Origin: a bacterium
GTDB lineage: Bacteria > Chloroflexota > Dormibacteria > Aeolococcales > Bog-877
Direction: 5' to 3'
NCBI GenBank assembly: GCA_021795235.1
Contig: JAJYPP010000004.1
Location: 1-64,000 of the forward strand
DNA length: 64,000 nucleotides
Part shown: positions 25,825 to 35,091 of the stretch, one piece after another
How positions within the stretch are numbered: the first letter of the stretch is position 1
Layout of the letters: each line of letters begins with the position of its first letter
Notes under the pieces: generated by a model
Database searches by the model: none
What the model saw: the letters and a program-made list of their open reading frames with translations, nothing else
Told to the model about the DNA's origin: nothing
Made by a program: the position numbers and the translations under genes

Positions 25825-26394
25825 GTGTTCTACATCCAGGCTGATCACTTCGCCGGACCTGGCCTGCGCACCTCGCCCGCCCACCGCTTCGCGGTCTACC
25901 TGAGCCAGATCGTCGGAGCAGCCAGCGTCGGGCCATCCGGCGTGCGCCTGGAGACCGGGATCCCCTGCCGCCGGCGGCCCGCTCACAAACCCTGCCCGGG
26001 GTTCGTCGACACGGTGCGGGTGGACGTGCCCGCCACGATCGAATGGATCTGCCCTGTCTGCGCCGACTCGGGAGTGGTGAGCAACTGGAAGCACGGCGAC
26101 TGGAACCTGGCCGAAGCGATGCCGGACCCCGGTGAGACGACCACGATCCTGGTTCCGGGACCCATCTACCGGGCGCTCCTGAGCTGCCTGTTTGTCGAGG
26201 TCACCACCCTGCAGGCGGTTCTGAGCGGACGGCGGACGGCTGATGGCATGGTGCGGATGCGCGCGAGCGATGACCAGCTCATCTCGTTGACCGGCGAGCT
26301 CTCGCTCCAGATCCTCCACGCTCGCTCTACGGGTCGGCGCCGCCAGCTGGCGGAGGCCCTGCAGCTGATGGAGCAGGTCCAGTCCCTGGGGTGA
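25825..26394 (+). CDS. Hypothetical zinc-ribbon-like protein
   Basis: I do not recognise a named family. The 189-aa protein has two cysteine pairs that could form a zinc site: C in GIPCRRRPAHKPCPGFV and in IEWICPVCADSGVVSNWKHG. The WxCPxC...GxVSxW pattern looks conserved in character. An Arg-rich C-terminal helix (HARSTGRRRQLAEALQLMEQ) follows. There is no membrane segment or signal. GTG 25825 starts 3 nt after a GGA and gives a sensible N-terminus (FYIQADHF). It stands alone between the GntR gene and a convergent unit. Confidence 0.6.
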   Translation: MFYIQADHFAGPGLRTSPAHRFAVYLSQIVGAASVGPSGVRLETGIPCRRRPAHKPCPGFVDTVRVDVPATIEWICPVCADSGVVSNWKHGDWNLAEAMPDPGETTTILVPGPIYRALLSCLFVEVTTLQAVLSGRRTADGMVRMRASDDQLISLTGELSLQILHARSTGRRRQLAEALQLMEQVQSLG

Positions 26395-26437
26395 CCGGGA
26401 GCCGGCCCAGCCGGCCGGCGGTGTCCGCAGGCGCCGA

Positions 26438-26698
26438 TTACCCCATCCAACTGCTCGATCCCGCCAACATCTCCGAAATCGCCAACGCCAGAGCCCTGGC
26501 GGACTCCCGGTCCAGCTCCACGGCCACCCTGGCAGAGGGGCCCAACCCAGGGTTCAGAAAGTCGATGTTGAGGGAGTGGTCCAGGGGCGCGCTCACCGGA
26601 TGATCGAAGTAGACCGTGGCATCGGTGACCGGGAACCATCCCTGGGGGCCCTTGCCACTGCCGTGAAGGGCGAGCCGCTCGGTGCGATAGGTGCACAT
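26438..26698 (-). CDS. Small DUF6295-like protein
   Basis: An 86-aa protein beginning MCTYRTERLALHGSGKGP, followed by GWFPVTDATVYFDHPVSAPL and an acidic-helical tail with ARVAVELDRESARALALAI. This opening and the DHPVxAPxxHSLNIDF block fit the small DUF6295 family as I remember it. Function is unknown. It ends the leftward unit, 11 bp after the dienelactone hydrolase gene, so the two are probably co-transcribed. Confidence 0.65.
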   Translation of the reverse strand: MCTYRTERLALHGSGKGPQGWFPVTDATVYFDHPVSAPLDHSLNIDFLNPGLGPSARVAVELDRESARALALAISEMLAGSSSWMG

Positions 26699-26709
26699 GC
26701 CGGATCCCC

Positions 26710-27453
26710 TCAGGCGCTCAGGTTGGCGGCCAGGAAGGCCCAGATCCGCCCCCAGGCATCCTTGGCCACCTCCGGGCGGTAACTGGGCCGGTCGGTGGCG
26801 AAGAACGCGTGCCCGGCGCCATCGTAAGTGTGGAACTCGTGCTCCTTGCCAGCGGCGGTGAGGATCGCCTCGAGCTCCGCCACATCGCCCGGCGAGGGGT
26901 GCTGGTCGTCGGCTCCGAACAGGCCCAGGAGCGGGCAGGCAAGCTGCGGCGCGCGGTCGGCGATGGGACCGACCTTGATGGGCATACCTTCTGGCGGGTT
27001 GCCCACCACAAAGGCCCCGTAGCAGTCGACCGCAGCCTGCAGGGGCAGGCTGGTGGCGGCCAGGAAAGCCTGGCGGCCACCGGAGCAGTAGCCGATGACC
27101 CCCACCCGGCCGTTCGACTGGGGCAGCTGCCGCAGGTGCGCGGCGCAGGCGGCGACGTCTCCCACCAGTCTTTGGTCCGGCACCCCACCCTTCGCCCTGA
27201 CGGCGGCCGCGGCATCATCAGGGCTGGCCCCGGGTGCCTCTCTGGTGTAGAGGTTGGGGCAGATGGCCAGGTAGCCCTCCGCGGCGAAACGCCTGGCTAT
27301 CTCCTTGGTCCCCTCGTCGTAGCCGGGCATGTGGTGAATGACCACCATGGCCCCGGTGGGTCGCTGATCCAGAGGCTCCGCCAGGTAGGCCTCGATCCGT
27401 TGGCCCTCATGGCCGTCGAGCCAGGTCGTCTCCGCGCGCAGGTCTCCCTTCAA
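26710..27453 (-). CDS. Dienelactone hydrolase family protein (TTG start)
   Basis: An alpha/beta hydrolase of 247 aa with the dienelactone hydrolase triad: nucleophile Cys in GVIGYCSGGRQAFLA, Asp in LFGADDQHPSPGD and His in GAGHAFFATDRPSYRP. The family acts on dienelactones and related esters; the true substrate is unknown. The start is a TTG at 27453, decided by AGGAGG 6 nt upstream (TTTAGGAGGCTAGCC) and by the absence of ATG or GTG nearby in frame. It lies 70 bp downstream of the acetamidase gene in the same direction. Confidence 0.85.
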   Translation of the reverse strand: MKGDLRAETTWLDGHEGQRIEAYLAEPLDQRPTGAMVVIHHMPGYDEGTKEIARRFAAEGYLAICPNLYTREAPGASPDDAAAAVRAKGGVPDQRLVGDVAACAAHLRQLPQSNGRVGVIGYCSGGRQAFLAATSLPLQAAVDCYGAFVVGNPPEGMPIKVGPIADRAPQLACPLLGLFGADDQHPSPGDVAELEAILTAAGKEHEFHTYDGAGHAFFATDRPSYRPEVAKDAWGRIWAFLAANLSA

Positions 27454-27523
27454 GGCTAGCCTCCTAAAGCACTCCGGCCGCACCGGCACCGACCGGGCGG
27501 CGGCGATGTCGCCTGCCTCAAGC

Positions 27524-28546
27524 TTATGGGTGCAAACGCAGGTACTCCGCCGCCAGCGCGCGCAGATGGGAGTGGATACCACCCATCGCTGAGCCACCGG
27601 GCAGGTACTGCTTGGGGAACTTGGCGACCGATGTGTAGTTGGTGTCGCACACATTGGCCAGGGGGCTCAGCACCGCCTGGGTCACCAGCTGGTAGGCGTC
27701 CAGAGTCTCCAGATGGTAGTCCTCGGTCATCCAGTGCACCAGGTCCGCCTGGGCGATCCGGAAGGCGTCCTCCAGGGGCCGGACCGAACCGGTGGAGATG
27801 ATGTGGGTGTCCGACTCCAGCCGCGGCCACGGGCACCCTCTCCGCTTGATCAGATCGACCGCGATCACAGTGTTCATGGCGCACTCCACCGCCACTCCAC
27901 AGGTCTCCCCCTCCCCCTGGCGGGCGTGCCCATCCCCCAGCGACAGCAGGGCGCCGGGGACGTTGACCCCCAGGTAACAGGTGACCCCCGCCCTCATCTC
28001 GGGCGTGTCCATGTTGCCTCCGAAGGCATCCGGGACCAGCGCCGACCTGACCTCCAGATTGGCCGGGGCCACGCCCACCGTGCCGTGCATCGGGTCCATC
28101 GGCAGGTCGACTTGGAAGTCCCCGGCGTGGGCGCGGAATCGGCAGGTGCGCCGGGCGCGGTCCAGCTGCCAGATCCACACCACCTCCGGCAGGGGATCGT
28201 GCAGAAGAGCGGTCAGATGGGTTCCGGTCAGAGCGCCGAACAGAGGCACCGTGGTGGAGGCGGCCCAGTCGCGGGCGGGCTCGATCGAAATGAAGTGGAC
28301 GGCTATGGTGTCACCCACCTCGGCACCCTCGATGTGGAAGGGACCGGTCTGCGGGTTGAGGAATGGGAACTCGCAGACCTCGGACACCAGATCCCTCTCG
28401 CTGTGGACCCGGCCCGCGAAGCAGTCCTCAGTGAACAGCTGCAGGATTGAGCCGGGCCGGATCCGCGCCACCGGGGCCGCGCCCCCGAAGGTCCAGGCGT
28501 ACCGGCTGGGGTCCGGCGCCACCGTAACCACTTCCAATCCGCTCAT
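27524..28546 (-). CDS. fmdA: Acetamidase/formamidase family protein
   Basis: FmdA_AmdA-family enzymes hydrolyse short amides such as formamide or acetamide to ammonia and the acid. The 340-aa protein shows the family's DCFAGRVHSERDL, GPFHIEGAEVGDTIAVHFI, DLPMDPMHGTVGVAP and GDGHARQGEGETCGVAVEC segments. The start overlaps the stop of the APC permease gene (ATGA), so the two are coupled and the permease may import the amide or the related amine. The length is near the short end of the family (~310-400). Confidence 0.88.
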   Translation of the reverse strand: MSGLEVVTVAPDPSRYAWTFGGAAPVARIRPGSILQLFTEDCFAGRVHSERDLVSEVCEFPFLNPQTGPFHIEGAEVGDTIAVHFISIEPARDWAASTTVPLFGALTGTHLTALLHDPLPEVVWIWQLDRARRTCRFRAHAGDFQVDLPMDPMHGTVGVAPANLEVRSALVPDAFGGNMDTPEMRAGVTCYLGVNVPGALLSLGDGHARQGEGETCGVAVECAMNTVIAVDLIKRRGCPWPRLESDTHIISTGSVRPLEDAFRIAQADLVHWMTEDYHLETLDAYQLVTQAVLSPLANVCDTNYTSVAKFPKQYLPGGSAMGGIHSHLRALAAEYLRLHP

Positions 28547-30027
28547 GACGGCTCCCCCGCCTCGGGGTCCAGGTCCAGGTGCACCATCCCCACCTGGGTC
28601 ACCCGCTCGGGATGGCGTTGGTAGAGGAAGCCCATGTAGATCAACCCAAGCAGTATCCATGCTCCCATCGCTGGCCCCATGTAGGAGTAGGGCGCCGGCA
28701 GAGGCGAGATGAAGGAGAAGACGGGAATGCCGGCACCGCTGAACCAGGCCGGCAGGAAGGCGATGATGCCCAGGACCGGGATCACGATGTGGAGCAACCA
28801 GTTCACCCGCCGGCCGCGGGTCTTGAGGAAGTACCCGACGCAGGCCGCGTTGACCAAGAGGTAGATCGCCACCAGCAGGATCACGATCCCGGTCCCGACC
28901 ATGCCGAAGGCCACGAAAGGATTGAAGTGGAGACCCAGCCCGACCGCGACCACAACGCTGGTCACGAAGGCGGCCAGAATCCCGTAGTGCGGGGTCCGGT
29001 GACGGGAGTGCACCGTCGCGAAGAATCGGGGAAAGGCCCCGATCCGTCCCATCGCGTAGGCGGTCCGGCTGGAGACGTTCACCCCAGCGTTGGAGTTGGC
29101 AATGGTGGAGTTGACGATGGCCAGGAACACGAACAGCCAGAAGATCCCGTACGAGGCCCTGGCGATGCCCTCCCACGAAGCAGCGCCGGCGCTGCTGAAG
29201 GTCGCGAAGTGCCCGGGGCCGAACATGACGTCGGCGGCATAGGTCGTGAAGATGTAGATCACGCCGACCCCGAGGGTCGCCCCCAGGACAGCCCTGCGGA
29301 TGGTCTTGCGAGGATCCTTGGCCTCCTCCGCAAGCGGAGCGGCTCCCTCGAAACCGCCGAAGGCCAAGATGGTGAAGACCGAGCCGGCAATGATGCCGCT
29401 CAGGCCGTGGAAGTGGGCGGGCGTGAACTTGGCGGTGAACACCGCCAAGGTGTTGGCGTGACCGGCGTGGATCACGAAGAGCACGGCCAGAACCACGAAG
29501 ACCACAATCTCAAAGGAGCCCAGAATCGTCCCCAGCCGGGCCGACGTCCGGATCCCGTAGTAGCCCGCCGCCAGCACGATCAGCGCCCCCGCGATCGTGA
29601 ACAGCCACCACAGATTGAGGGAGAACCCGGGGTCGTAGCTATTGACGGTGGCGGCGACCGTGTATCCCAGCTGGAGCAGCACCAGGGGCGGGATCAGGCC
29701 GCCCACCGCCACGTACGCCCAGTTGACCAGGAAGCCGATCGACGGATGAAGTCCCCGAGCCGTGTACGTGCCCATCGACCCAGCCGAGGGCAGCTCACGG
29801 GCCAGCTCGCCGATGCAGGAGGCGCACAAGAGGCAAGCGATCAGGGCGATGAGAACAGACAGGGGCAGGGCGCCGCCCGCAAAGGCCACGCCCGCCGGGA
29901 TCGAGGCGGCGATCGCCGCCCCCGGAGCCATGTCGGTCACGCTCTGGAAGAGCACCTCGCGAAGGCCGATGGCACCCCGCCGCAGGCCGGGCGCGTCCGC
30001 CGCACGCTCGCTCCCAATCGCTGTCAT
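28543..30027 (-). CDS. APC-superfamily amino acid/polyamine permease
   Basis: A 494-aa inner-membrane transporter with about 12-13 hydrophobic helices. The first-helix motif DMAPGAAIAASIPAGVAFAG and the helix-2/3 GELARELPSAGSMGTYTARG are typical of APC permeases. A conserved loop, LAEEAKDPRKTIRRAVLGA, follows helix 6. It is the first gene of the permease/acetamidase pair. ATG 30027 follows a GGATGGGG ribosome-site-like sequence. The substrate is unknown, but an amide or amino acid feeding the downstream amidase is plausible. Confidence 0.88.
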   Translation of the reverse strand: MTAIGSERAADAPGLRRGAIGLREVLFQSVTDMAPGAAIAASIPAGVAFAGGALPLSVLIALIACLLCASCIGELARELPSAGSMGTYTARGLHPSIGFLVNWAYVAVGGLIPPLVLLQLGYTVAATVNSYDPGFSLNLWWLFTIAGALIVLAAGYYGIRTSARLGTILGSFEIVVFVVLAVLFVIHAGHANTLAVFTAKFTPAHFHGLSGIIAGSVFTILAFGGFEGAAPLAEEAKDPRKTIRRAVLGATLGVGVIYIFTTYAADVMFGPGHFATFSSAGAASWEGIARASYGIFWLFVFLAIVNSTIANSNAGVNVSSRTAYAMGRIGAFPRFFATVHSRHRTPHYGILAAFVTSVVVAVGLGLHFNPFVAFGMVGTGIVILLVAIYLLVNAACVGYFLKTRGRRVNWLLHIVIPVLGIIAFLPAWFSGAGIPVFSFISPLPAPYSYMGPAMGAWILLGLIYMGFLYQRHPERVTQVGMVHLDLDPEAGEPS

Positions 30028-30311
30028 GGCCCCATCCTCTGAGCAACCGCCGCCGTGAAATTATTGGCATACTACCTACCAGACTCTCCGTCCAGCAAGG
30101 ACCAGCCGCCCACCGCCAGCCCCTCAGATCGGCCGCCTCGAGACCTCCGGCCCCAGGTCCGGGACCCGCCCGGCGGTCGCTAAGATTGGCCGAGGCGCTC
30201 AGCGACCCCGCTGGTGAAACGCGAGGCCCCAGCGGACGTTGAAATGGGCGTGCCCCGAGGCGCTCCCGCCCCCTGGCCATGGCGGGCGAGCACCGACCGA
30301 GGAGATCCGCA

Positions 30312-32414
30312 GTGATCCGAGATCCGTTTGAGTCCGATTGGGACAGGGCCAGGACCATCGCAGCCCACGGTGCCGCCCGCCTGCGCCGCTCTCTGGGCGC
30401 CCGCCGACGACCGATGCGCCTGCTGGCGCTGCTCGGGATGGGAGGGTTGGCGGCTATGGTGCTGCTGGCGGTGCCGTTCACCGCCCTGGCCGACTCCTAC
30501 AGCTCGCTGCCGGCCGTGGCCCGAAGCTTCCCATCCAACACCCTGGTCTACGCCCAAGGAGGCCAGCAGATAGCCGACCTCCACGCCCTGGGGGGAAGCC
30601 GGGTCCCGGTCTCCCTCGGCCAGGTGGCGCCGGTCATGCAGCAGGCAGTCGTCGCCATCGAGGACCATGGCTACTGGACCTCTCCCAGCTTCGACCTGGC
30701 CAGGATCGTGAAGGCAGCCTTCTACGACGTGGCCCACAGGGCCCCGGTGCAGGGAGCCAGCACGATCGAGGAGCAGCTGGCCAAGATCCTCTACCTCCAG
30801 GACAACAAGTCCCTGATCTACAAGATCAAAGAGATCGTCTATGGCAACGACCTCACCACCCACTACAGCCGTCGGCAGATCCTGCAGCAGTACCTGAACG
30901 ATGTCTACTTCGGCCAGGGAGCGACCGGAGTCCAGGCCGCCGCCCAGACCTACTTTGGAGTCCCGGCCAGCCGCCTCGACACCGCCCAGGCAACCCTCCT
31001 GGCCGGGCTCCTCCCGGCCCCCTCCGCCCTCGACCCCTTCGTCAACCCGAAGGCCGCTCGCCAGCGCCAGAGCCTGGTGGTGGCGGCGATGGTCGCGCAG
31101 GGAGAGCTCACCAGGAGCCAGGCGGCGGCGGTACTGGCCAAGCCCACACCGCTCCGCCAGACCGCCCCTGCCAACCCCGCGCCCTACTTCGTGGACCAGG
31201 TCGAGCAGTGGCTGCAGGCGCACTTCGGGAGCTCGTACCAGACCAAGGGTCTGCGGGTCTACACCACCCTCAACCTCCCACTCGACGAGAAGGCCCAGCA
31301 GATGGTCACCCAGGTGATCTCGGCGCGCTCTGCCATGCACATGACCGACGGCGCCCTGGTGGCTGAGAATCCCCAGAACGGGAACATCGAGACGTGGGTG
31401 GGAGGCGCCGGTCCCAAGGTCCCAGGCGGCCAGATCGACATGGCGGCGGTCCCGCGCCAGACCGGATCGACCTTCAAGGTCTTCACCTACTCCGCGGCGA
31501 TCGCCACCAGGACCATAACCATGACCACCCCGATCCTCGACAACCGGCTCACCCTGCCCAGCGGCGGCCCCAACGGCACGCCCTACGTGGTCCACGACTA
31601 CAACGGCCAGTATTTCGGGGTAGTGCCGGCCGAGGTCGCGCTCGGGAACTCGTTGAACGTGCCCGCAGTCAGGGTGGAGCTGGCGACCGGGATCCCCAGG
31701 GTCCTGTCCCTGGCCCGCAGCTTCGGAGTGACCACCCTCAACCACTCCAACTCCACCTACGGGCCCAGCCTCACCCTGGGGGCCTATCCCATCCCGCTCT
31801 GGGAGATGGCCCAGGCCGGGTCGGTGCTGGCGGCCCAGGGCACCCTCCATCCCGCCCGGTTCATCCTGTCGGTGAAGAGTCAGAGCGGATCCTCGCTGTA
31901 CTCCGCCCCCGCCACCAGCCGTACAGTCATGTCCTCATCGGCGGCGTTCATCATGAACACCATCCTGTCCCGGAACAGCAACCGCCAGCTGGCCTTCGGC
32001 CCCAACACCCCTCTGGTCATCCCGGGCCGCCGGGTAGCGGTCAAGACCGGCACCTCCAACAGCTTCCGGGACAACCTGGCCGTCGGCTGGACTCCAGGCC
32101 TGGTGGGGGCGGTTTGGGTGGGCAACGCCAACGACTCCCCGATGTACGGTGGGGGCATCAACGGGATAAGCGGGGCGGCCATCCTCTGGCATGACTTCAT
32201 GGAGCAGGCACTGCACGGCCAGCCGGCCACCTGGTACCAGCCACCGGCCGGCCTGACCTCGGCCCAGTACCAGGGCCAGACTGTGTACTACCTTGCCGGC
32301 ACCGGCCCCAGCTATCAGGTCCTGGGTGGCGGGAGCACCGGTGGCGGTCCTCCCGGCCAGGGCGGCCCCCCGGGCAAGGGGCCAGACCACAAGCACAAGG
32401 GGCACGGGCACTGA
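30312..32414 (+). CDS. Class A penicillin-binding protein (glycosyltransferase-transpeptidase)
   Basis: This bifunctional peptidoglycan synthase polymerises lipid II and cross-links peptides outside the membrane. Of 700 aa, residues ~34-62 form the membrane anchor (RLLALLGMGGLAAMVLLAVP). The GT51 domain has EDHGYW (~115), GASTIEEQLAKILYLQ and LQQYLNDVYFGQG. The transpeptidase domain has the STFK serine motif (~385), SLN (~447) and KTG (~577). A Gly/Pro then Lys/His-rich tail ends the protein. GTG 30312 was chosen because GAGGAG lies about 10 nt upstream; ATG 30279 is also in frame. The gene is monocistronic or followed by the amidohydrolase 118 bp on. Confidence 0.92.
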   Translation: MIRDPFESDWDRARTIAAHGAARLRRSLGARRRPMRLLALLGMGGLAAMVLLAVPFTALADSYSSLPAVARSFPSNTLVYAQGGQQIADLHALGGSRVPVSLGQVAPVMQQAVVAIEDHGYWTSPSFDLARIVKAAFYDVAHRAPVQGASTIEEQLAKILYLQDNKSLIYKIKEIVYGNDLTTHYSRRQILQQYLNDVYFGQGATGVQAAAQTYFGVPASRLDTAQATLLAGLLPAPSALDPFVNPKAARQRQSLVVAAMVAQGELTRSQAAAVLAKPTPLRQTAPANPAPYFVDQVEQWLQAHFGSSYQTKGLRVYTTLNLPLDEKAQQMVTQVISARSAMHMTDGALVAENPQNGNIETWVGGAGPKVPGGQIDMAAVPRQTGSTFKVFTYSAAIATRTITMTTPILDNRLTLPSGGPNGTPYVVHDYNGQYFGVVPAEVALGNSLNVPAVRVELATGIPRVLSLARSFGVTTLNHSNSTYGPSLTLGAYPIPLWEMAQAGSVLAAQGTLHPARFILSVKSQSGSSLYSAPATSRTVMSSSAAFIMNTILSRNSNRQLAFGPNTPLVIPGRRVAVKTGTSNSFRDNLAVGWTPGLVGAVWVGNANDSPMYGGGINGISGAAILWHDFMEQALHGQPATWYQPPAGLTSAQYQGQTVYYLAGTGPSYQVLGGGSTGGGPPGQGGPPGKGPDHKHKGHGH

Positions 32415-32532
32415 GGGCACCGACCGTCCGTGGTGGGTTCGGCGGCGCCTGACCACGGCCCTCAACTCCAGGTCCCCGTGGCCGCTGGGTGCCGGCGGCG
32501 GGATCTGCGCTAACGGTCAGTACGATGGTCCG

Positions 32533-33534
32533 GTGCGAGTGATAGCCATAGAGGAACACCTGCTGCCCAAGGACGTGGCCTCCGCCATCGGTATGGATCC
32601 CGCCAGCCTGCGCGGCACCGCCGACGCACTCGATGACCTGGGTGAAGGCCGCCTGAGGGTCATGGACGCTGCCGGGATCGATGTCCAGGTCCTGTCCGCC
32701 CTGGCCCACGAGGTCCAGGAGCTCGACCCGGTCCGATCCGTGGCAGTGGCTCGGGACCTCAACGACCGGATAGCCGCCGCCGTGGCGGCGCACCCGGATC
32801 GCTTTCGGGCCTTCGCCACCCTGCCCATGGCCGACCCCAGGGCAGCCGACGACGAGCTGCGCCGGGCGGTCGCCGAGCTGGGGTTTGTGGGCGCGATGAT
32901 CCACGGCCAGACCCACGGGGTATTCCTCGACGATCCCACGGTGGCACCCGTGCTCCGCACCGCAGAGGACTTGGGGGTCCCGCTCTACCTGCACCCGGCG
33001 GCCCCGCCCCCGGCCGTGCGTCGGGCCTACTTCTCCGGCCTCGACCCGGCGGTGGCGGCGACGCTGGCGACCTCGGCGTGGGGTTGGCACGCCGAGTGCG
33101 GCCTGCACGTGCTGAGGATGGTGGTGTCCGGAGTCTTCGAGCGGCTGCCCCGGCTGCAGATCATCGTCGGTCACATGGGAGAGATGCTGCCGTTCTCCCT
33201 GGCTCGGGCCGACGAGCGGTTGACCCCGCTAACCCCGGAGCTCTCAATGACAGTGGCCGAAACCTTCCACCAGCACGTCCACGTCACGACCTGCGGCTAC
33301 ACAACCGATCCTCCCCTCCTCTGCGGCTTGATGGTGGTGGGCGCCGATCGCATTCTGTTCTCGGTGGACCACCCCTTCTCCGACAGCTCTCAGGCCACCG
33401 GCTTCCTCAGGGGGGCCCCGCTGAGCCCGGGCGACAAAGAGAAGATCGCCCACACCAACGCCGAGCGCCTGCTCGGCCTCGTCGCCCAGCCGGCGCCGTC
33501 CAAGCCACCCGCGACGGTGTCCGACCGTCCCTGA
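32533..33534 (+). CDS. Amidohydrolase-2 family protein (decarboxylase/hydrolase type)
   Basis: A 333-aa TIM-barrel metalloenzyme of the amidohydrolase-2 group, which includes gamma-resorcylate and ACMS decarboxylases. It opens VIAIEEHLLP, as resorcylate-decarboxylase relatives do. Other motifs are FVGAMIHGQTHGVFLDD, VPLYLHPAAPPPAVR (metal His), LQIIVGHMGEMLPF (metal His) and ILFSVDHPFSDSSQA (metal Asp). The substrate is not identifiable. GTG 32533 or GTG 32539 are both possible; neither has a strong ribosome site. It faces the membrane-protein gene tail to tail. Confidence 0.85.
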   Translation: MRVIAIEEHLLPKDVASAIGMDPASLRGTADALDDLGEGRLRVMDAAGIDVQVLSALAHEVQELDPVRSVAVARDLNDRIAAAVAAHPDRFRAFATLPMADPRAADDELRRAVAELGFVGAMIHGQTHGVFLDDPTVAPVLRTAEDLGVPLYLHPAAPPPAVRRAYFSGLDPAVAATLATSAWGWHAECGLHVLRMVVSGVFERLPRLQIIVGHMGEMLPFSLARADERLTPLTPELSMTVAETFHQHVHVTTCGYTTDPPLLCGLMVVGADRILFSVDHPFSDSSQATGFLRGAPLSPGDKEKIAHTNAERLLGLVAQPAPSKPPATVSDRP

Positions 33535-33582
33535 AGACCCGGGCGTCGCGGGCCAATTGCTCCCCAACCTCGCAGCTGCGAG

Positions 33583-33729
33583 TCAGACGACAGCCCAGAC
33601 CACCAAAGTCGCGGCCGCAGCCGCCACGGCCGCCAGCAGCAGGCAGCAGGACAGCGCCTCCAGTCCGCAGCAGCCAGCGCGCCTGACGGTCCGGGCGGTC
33701 CGACGGCCGTAGTGGCGCCGATGAGGCAT
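33583..33729 (-). CDS. Possible 48-aa Cys-rich single-helix membrane protein
   Basis: ATG 33729 opens a short frame with a basic N-terminus (MPHRRHYGRRTARTVRRAG), two Cys pairs (GCCGLEALSCC) and a hydrophobic helix (LLLAAVAAAAATLVVWAVV) at the very C-terminus. That layout, basic then hydrophobic, is that of a small single-pass protein. It follows the large membrane-protein gene by 39 bp. No clear Shine-Dalgarno is present and GC-rich sequence easily gives Ala/Val runs, so this is a low-confidence call. Confidence 0.3.
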   Translation of the reverse strand: MPHRRHYGRRTARTVRRAGCCGLEALSCCLLLAAVAAAAATLVVWAVV

Positions 33730-33768
33730 GTCCGGCACGATACGCCACCTGCCGGTGGCGGCGCCCGC

Positions 33769-35091
33769 TCATGACCTCTTGAAGATGCTGAGGCCGTGTG
33801 CCTGGAGGTACTCGGCCCGGGGCACGAAGACGGCGGGGTCCTGGATGGCGTACTGGCGGATCGCGGCTGTGCTGGCCGAGCGGTAGTGCAGCAGCAGGGC
33901 CACCTCTTGGTGGTGTTGGCTGCGCAGCTCCGAGCCGGCCGCGATCCCGCTGTGGAGGGAGCCCGCGACCTGAACCAGACAGATGGCTCCGACAGCAGCC
34001 AAGCCCAGAGCGTGGCGCCACCGGCGGTGGCTGAGGAAGATCTCGGCCCAGCCCAGGAACACCGCGGCCAGGAGCCAGACGTTGAAGACGGTGTAGCGGG
34101 AGTCGAGAGCGAAGCCCAGTCCCAGAACCGCCCGGCCCATGACGATGGCGAGATCAATGGCTGCGACCATGCCAATCACGGCGGCGGGCAGAGCCAGAGC
34201 CTGCTGCCGGCCCCTGGCCCTCAGGCTCTTGACCACGACCACTGTGGCCAGCAGCCAGAGGATGGCTCCCAGAGCAACCAACCAGTTGAGATTGAGCCCG
34301 AGCCTGGGCACCGTGGGAACGACGGCCCCGGCCAGCAGCAGGAAGTAGGCCATGGAGAGCCCAGGATGGGTCAGGGCCACGGCCACACCGTGGCCGTCGT
34401 GACCCATCTGCAGCCCCACCAGGTAAAGAACGAGCGCCGCCATCCCGACCGTCACCCACAGGAGGCCGACCCGAGGCTGGCGGCCGCGGGCCACCAGTAG
34501 CACCAGGCCCGCGGGCCAGATCGCGACACCCTGCAGGGACGAGTACGAGGCCACCAGACCCAGCAGCATCGCGGCCACCAGCCATCCTGGGCCAGAGGAC
34601 TCCGAGCGCAGCAGGCAGAGCAGGGCCAGCATGAAGGCCGCCACGATCAGGTACAGAGAGACTGCGTAACCGTGGAGCGCGGTGACGTACTGGATCAGGC
34701 TGAAGACCAGGAAGGCGACCGGGATCAGGAGCTCGAGCGGCCGCGAGGAGATCCGCCGCTGGGCCAATCCCAGCGCCAGGAAGCCCAGGAGCAGCAGCCC
34801 GGCGCCGCAGAACATCTCCACCTTGGTGTTGAAGCGGGTCAACTTCAGGACCGCCAGCATCAAGACGTTGGGCACCAGCACCCGGTTTTGCAGATGCTGC
34901 GCCCAGAGCGCGGCGAGCGTGAGGTGGCCCTGGTTGAGCAGCCTCAGGAGCGGCACCAAAGACCAATCGTCCTGGTAGGGGACGCTCACTCCGTAGCTCC
35001 AGATGAACCATAGGTAGAGTGCCACCGGCAGTGCCAGCAGGCCCAGGCGGGCCCTGACTCGGGACGCGGCCGCGGTGCCAACGGATCCCAC
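33769..35091 (-). CDS. Polytopic membrane protein, glycosyltransferase-like
   Basis: About 440 aa with roughly 9-11 predicted membrane helices. The first helix (LGLLALPVALYLWFIWSYG) is followed by a loop with SVPYQDDWSLVPLLRLLNQG and AQHLQNRVLVPNVLML. The acidic QDDW pair in the first periplasmic loop is reminiscent of GT-C glycosyltransferases, but no specific family is certain. The C-terminal soluble part (AIQDPAVFVPRAEYLQAHGL) is short. GTG 35091 is the likeliest start because upstream frame sequence is Pro/Arg/Ser-rich and not protein-like; no good ribosome site decides it. No partner genes indicate a pathway. Confidence 0.7.
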   Translation of the reverse strand: MGSVGTAAASRVRARLGLLALPVALYLWFIWSYGVSVPYQDDWSLVPLLRLLNQGHLTLAALWAQHLQNRVLVPNVLMLAVLKLTRFNTKVEMFCGAGLLLLGFLALGLAQRRISSRPLELLIPVAFLVFSLIQYVTALHGYAVSLYLIVAAFMLALLCLLRSESSGPGWLVAAMLLGLVASYSSLQGVAIWPAGLVLLVARGRQPRVGLLWVTVGMAALVLYLVGLQMGHDGHGVAVALTHPGLSMAYFLLLAGAVVPTVPRLGLNLNWLVALGAILWLLATVVVVKSLRARGRQQALALPAAVIGMVAAIDLAIVMGRAVLGLGFALDSRYTVFNVWLLAAVFLGWAEIFLSHRRWRHALGLAAVGAICLVQVAGSLHSGIAAGSELRSQHHQEVALLLHYRSASTAAIRQYAIQDPAVFVPRAEYLQAHGLSIFKRS

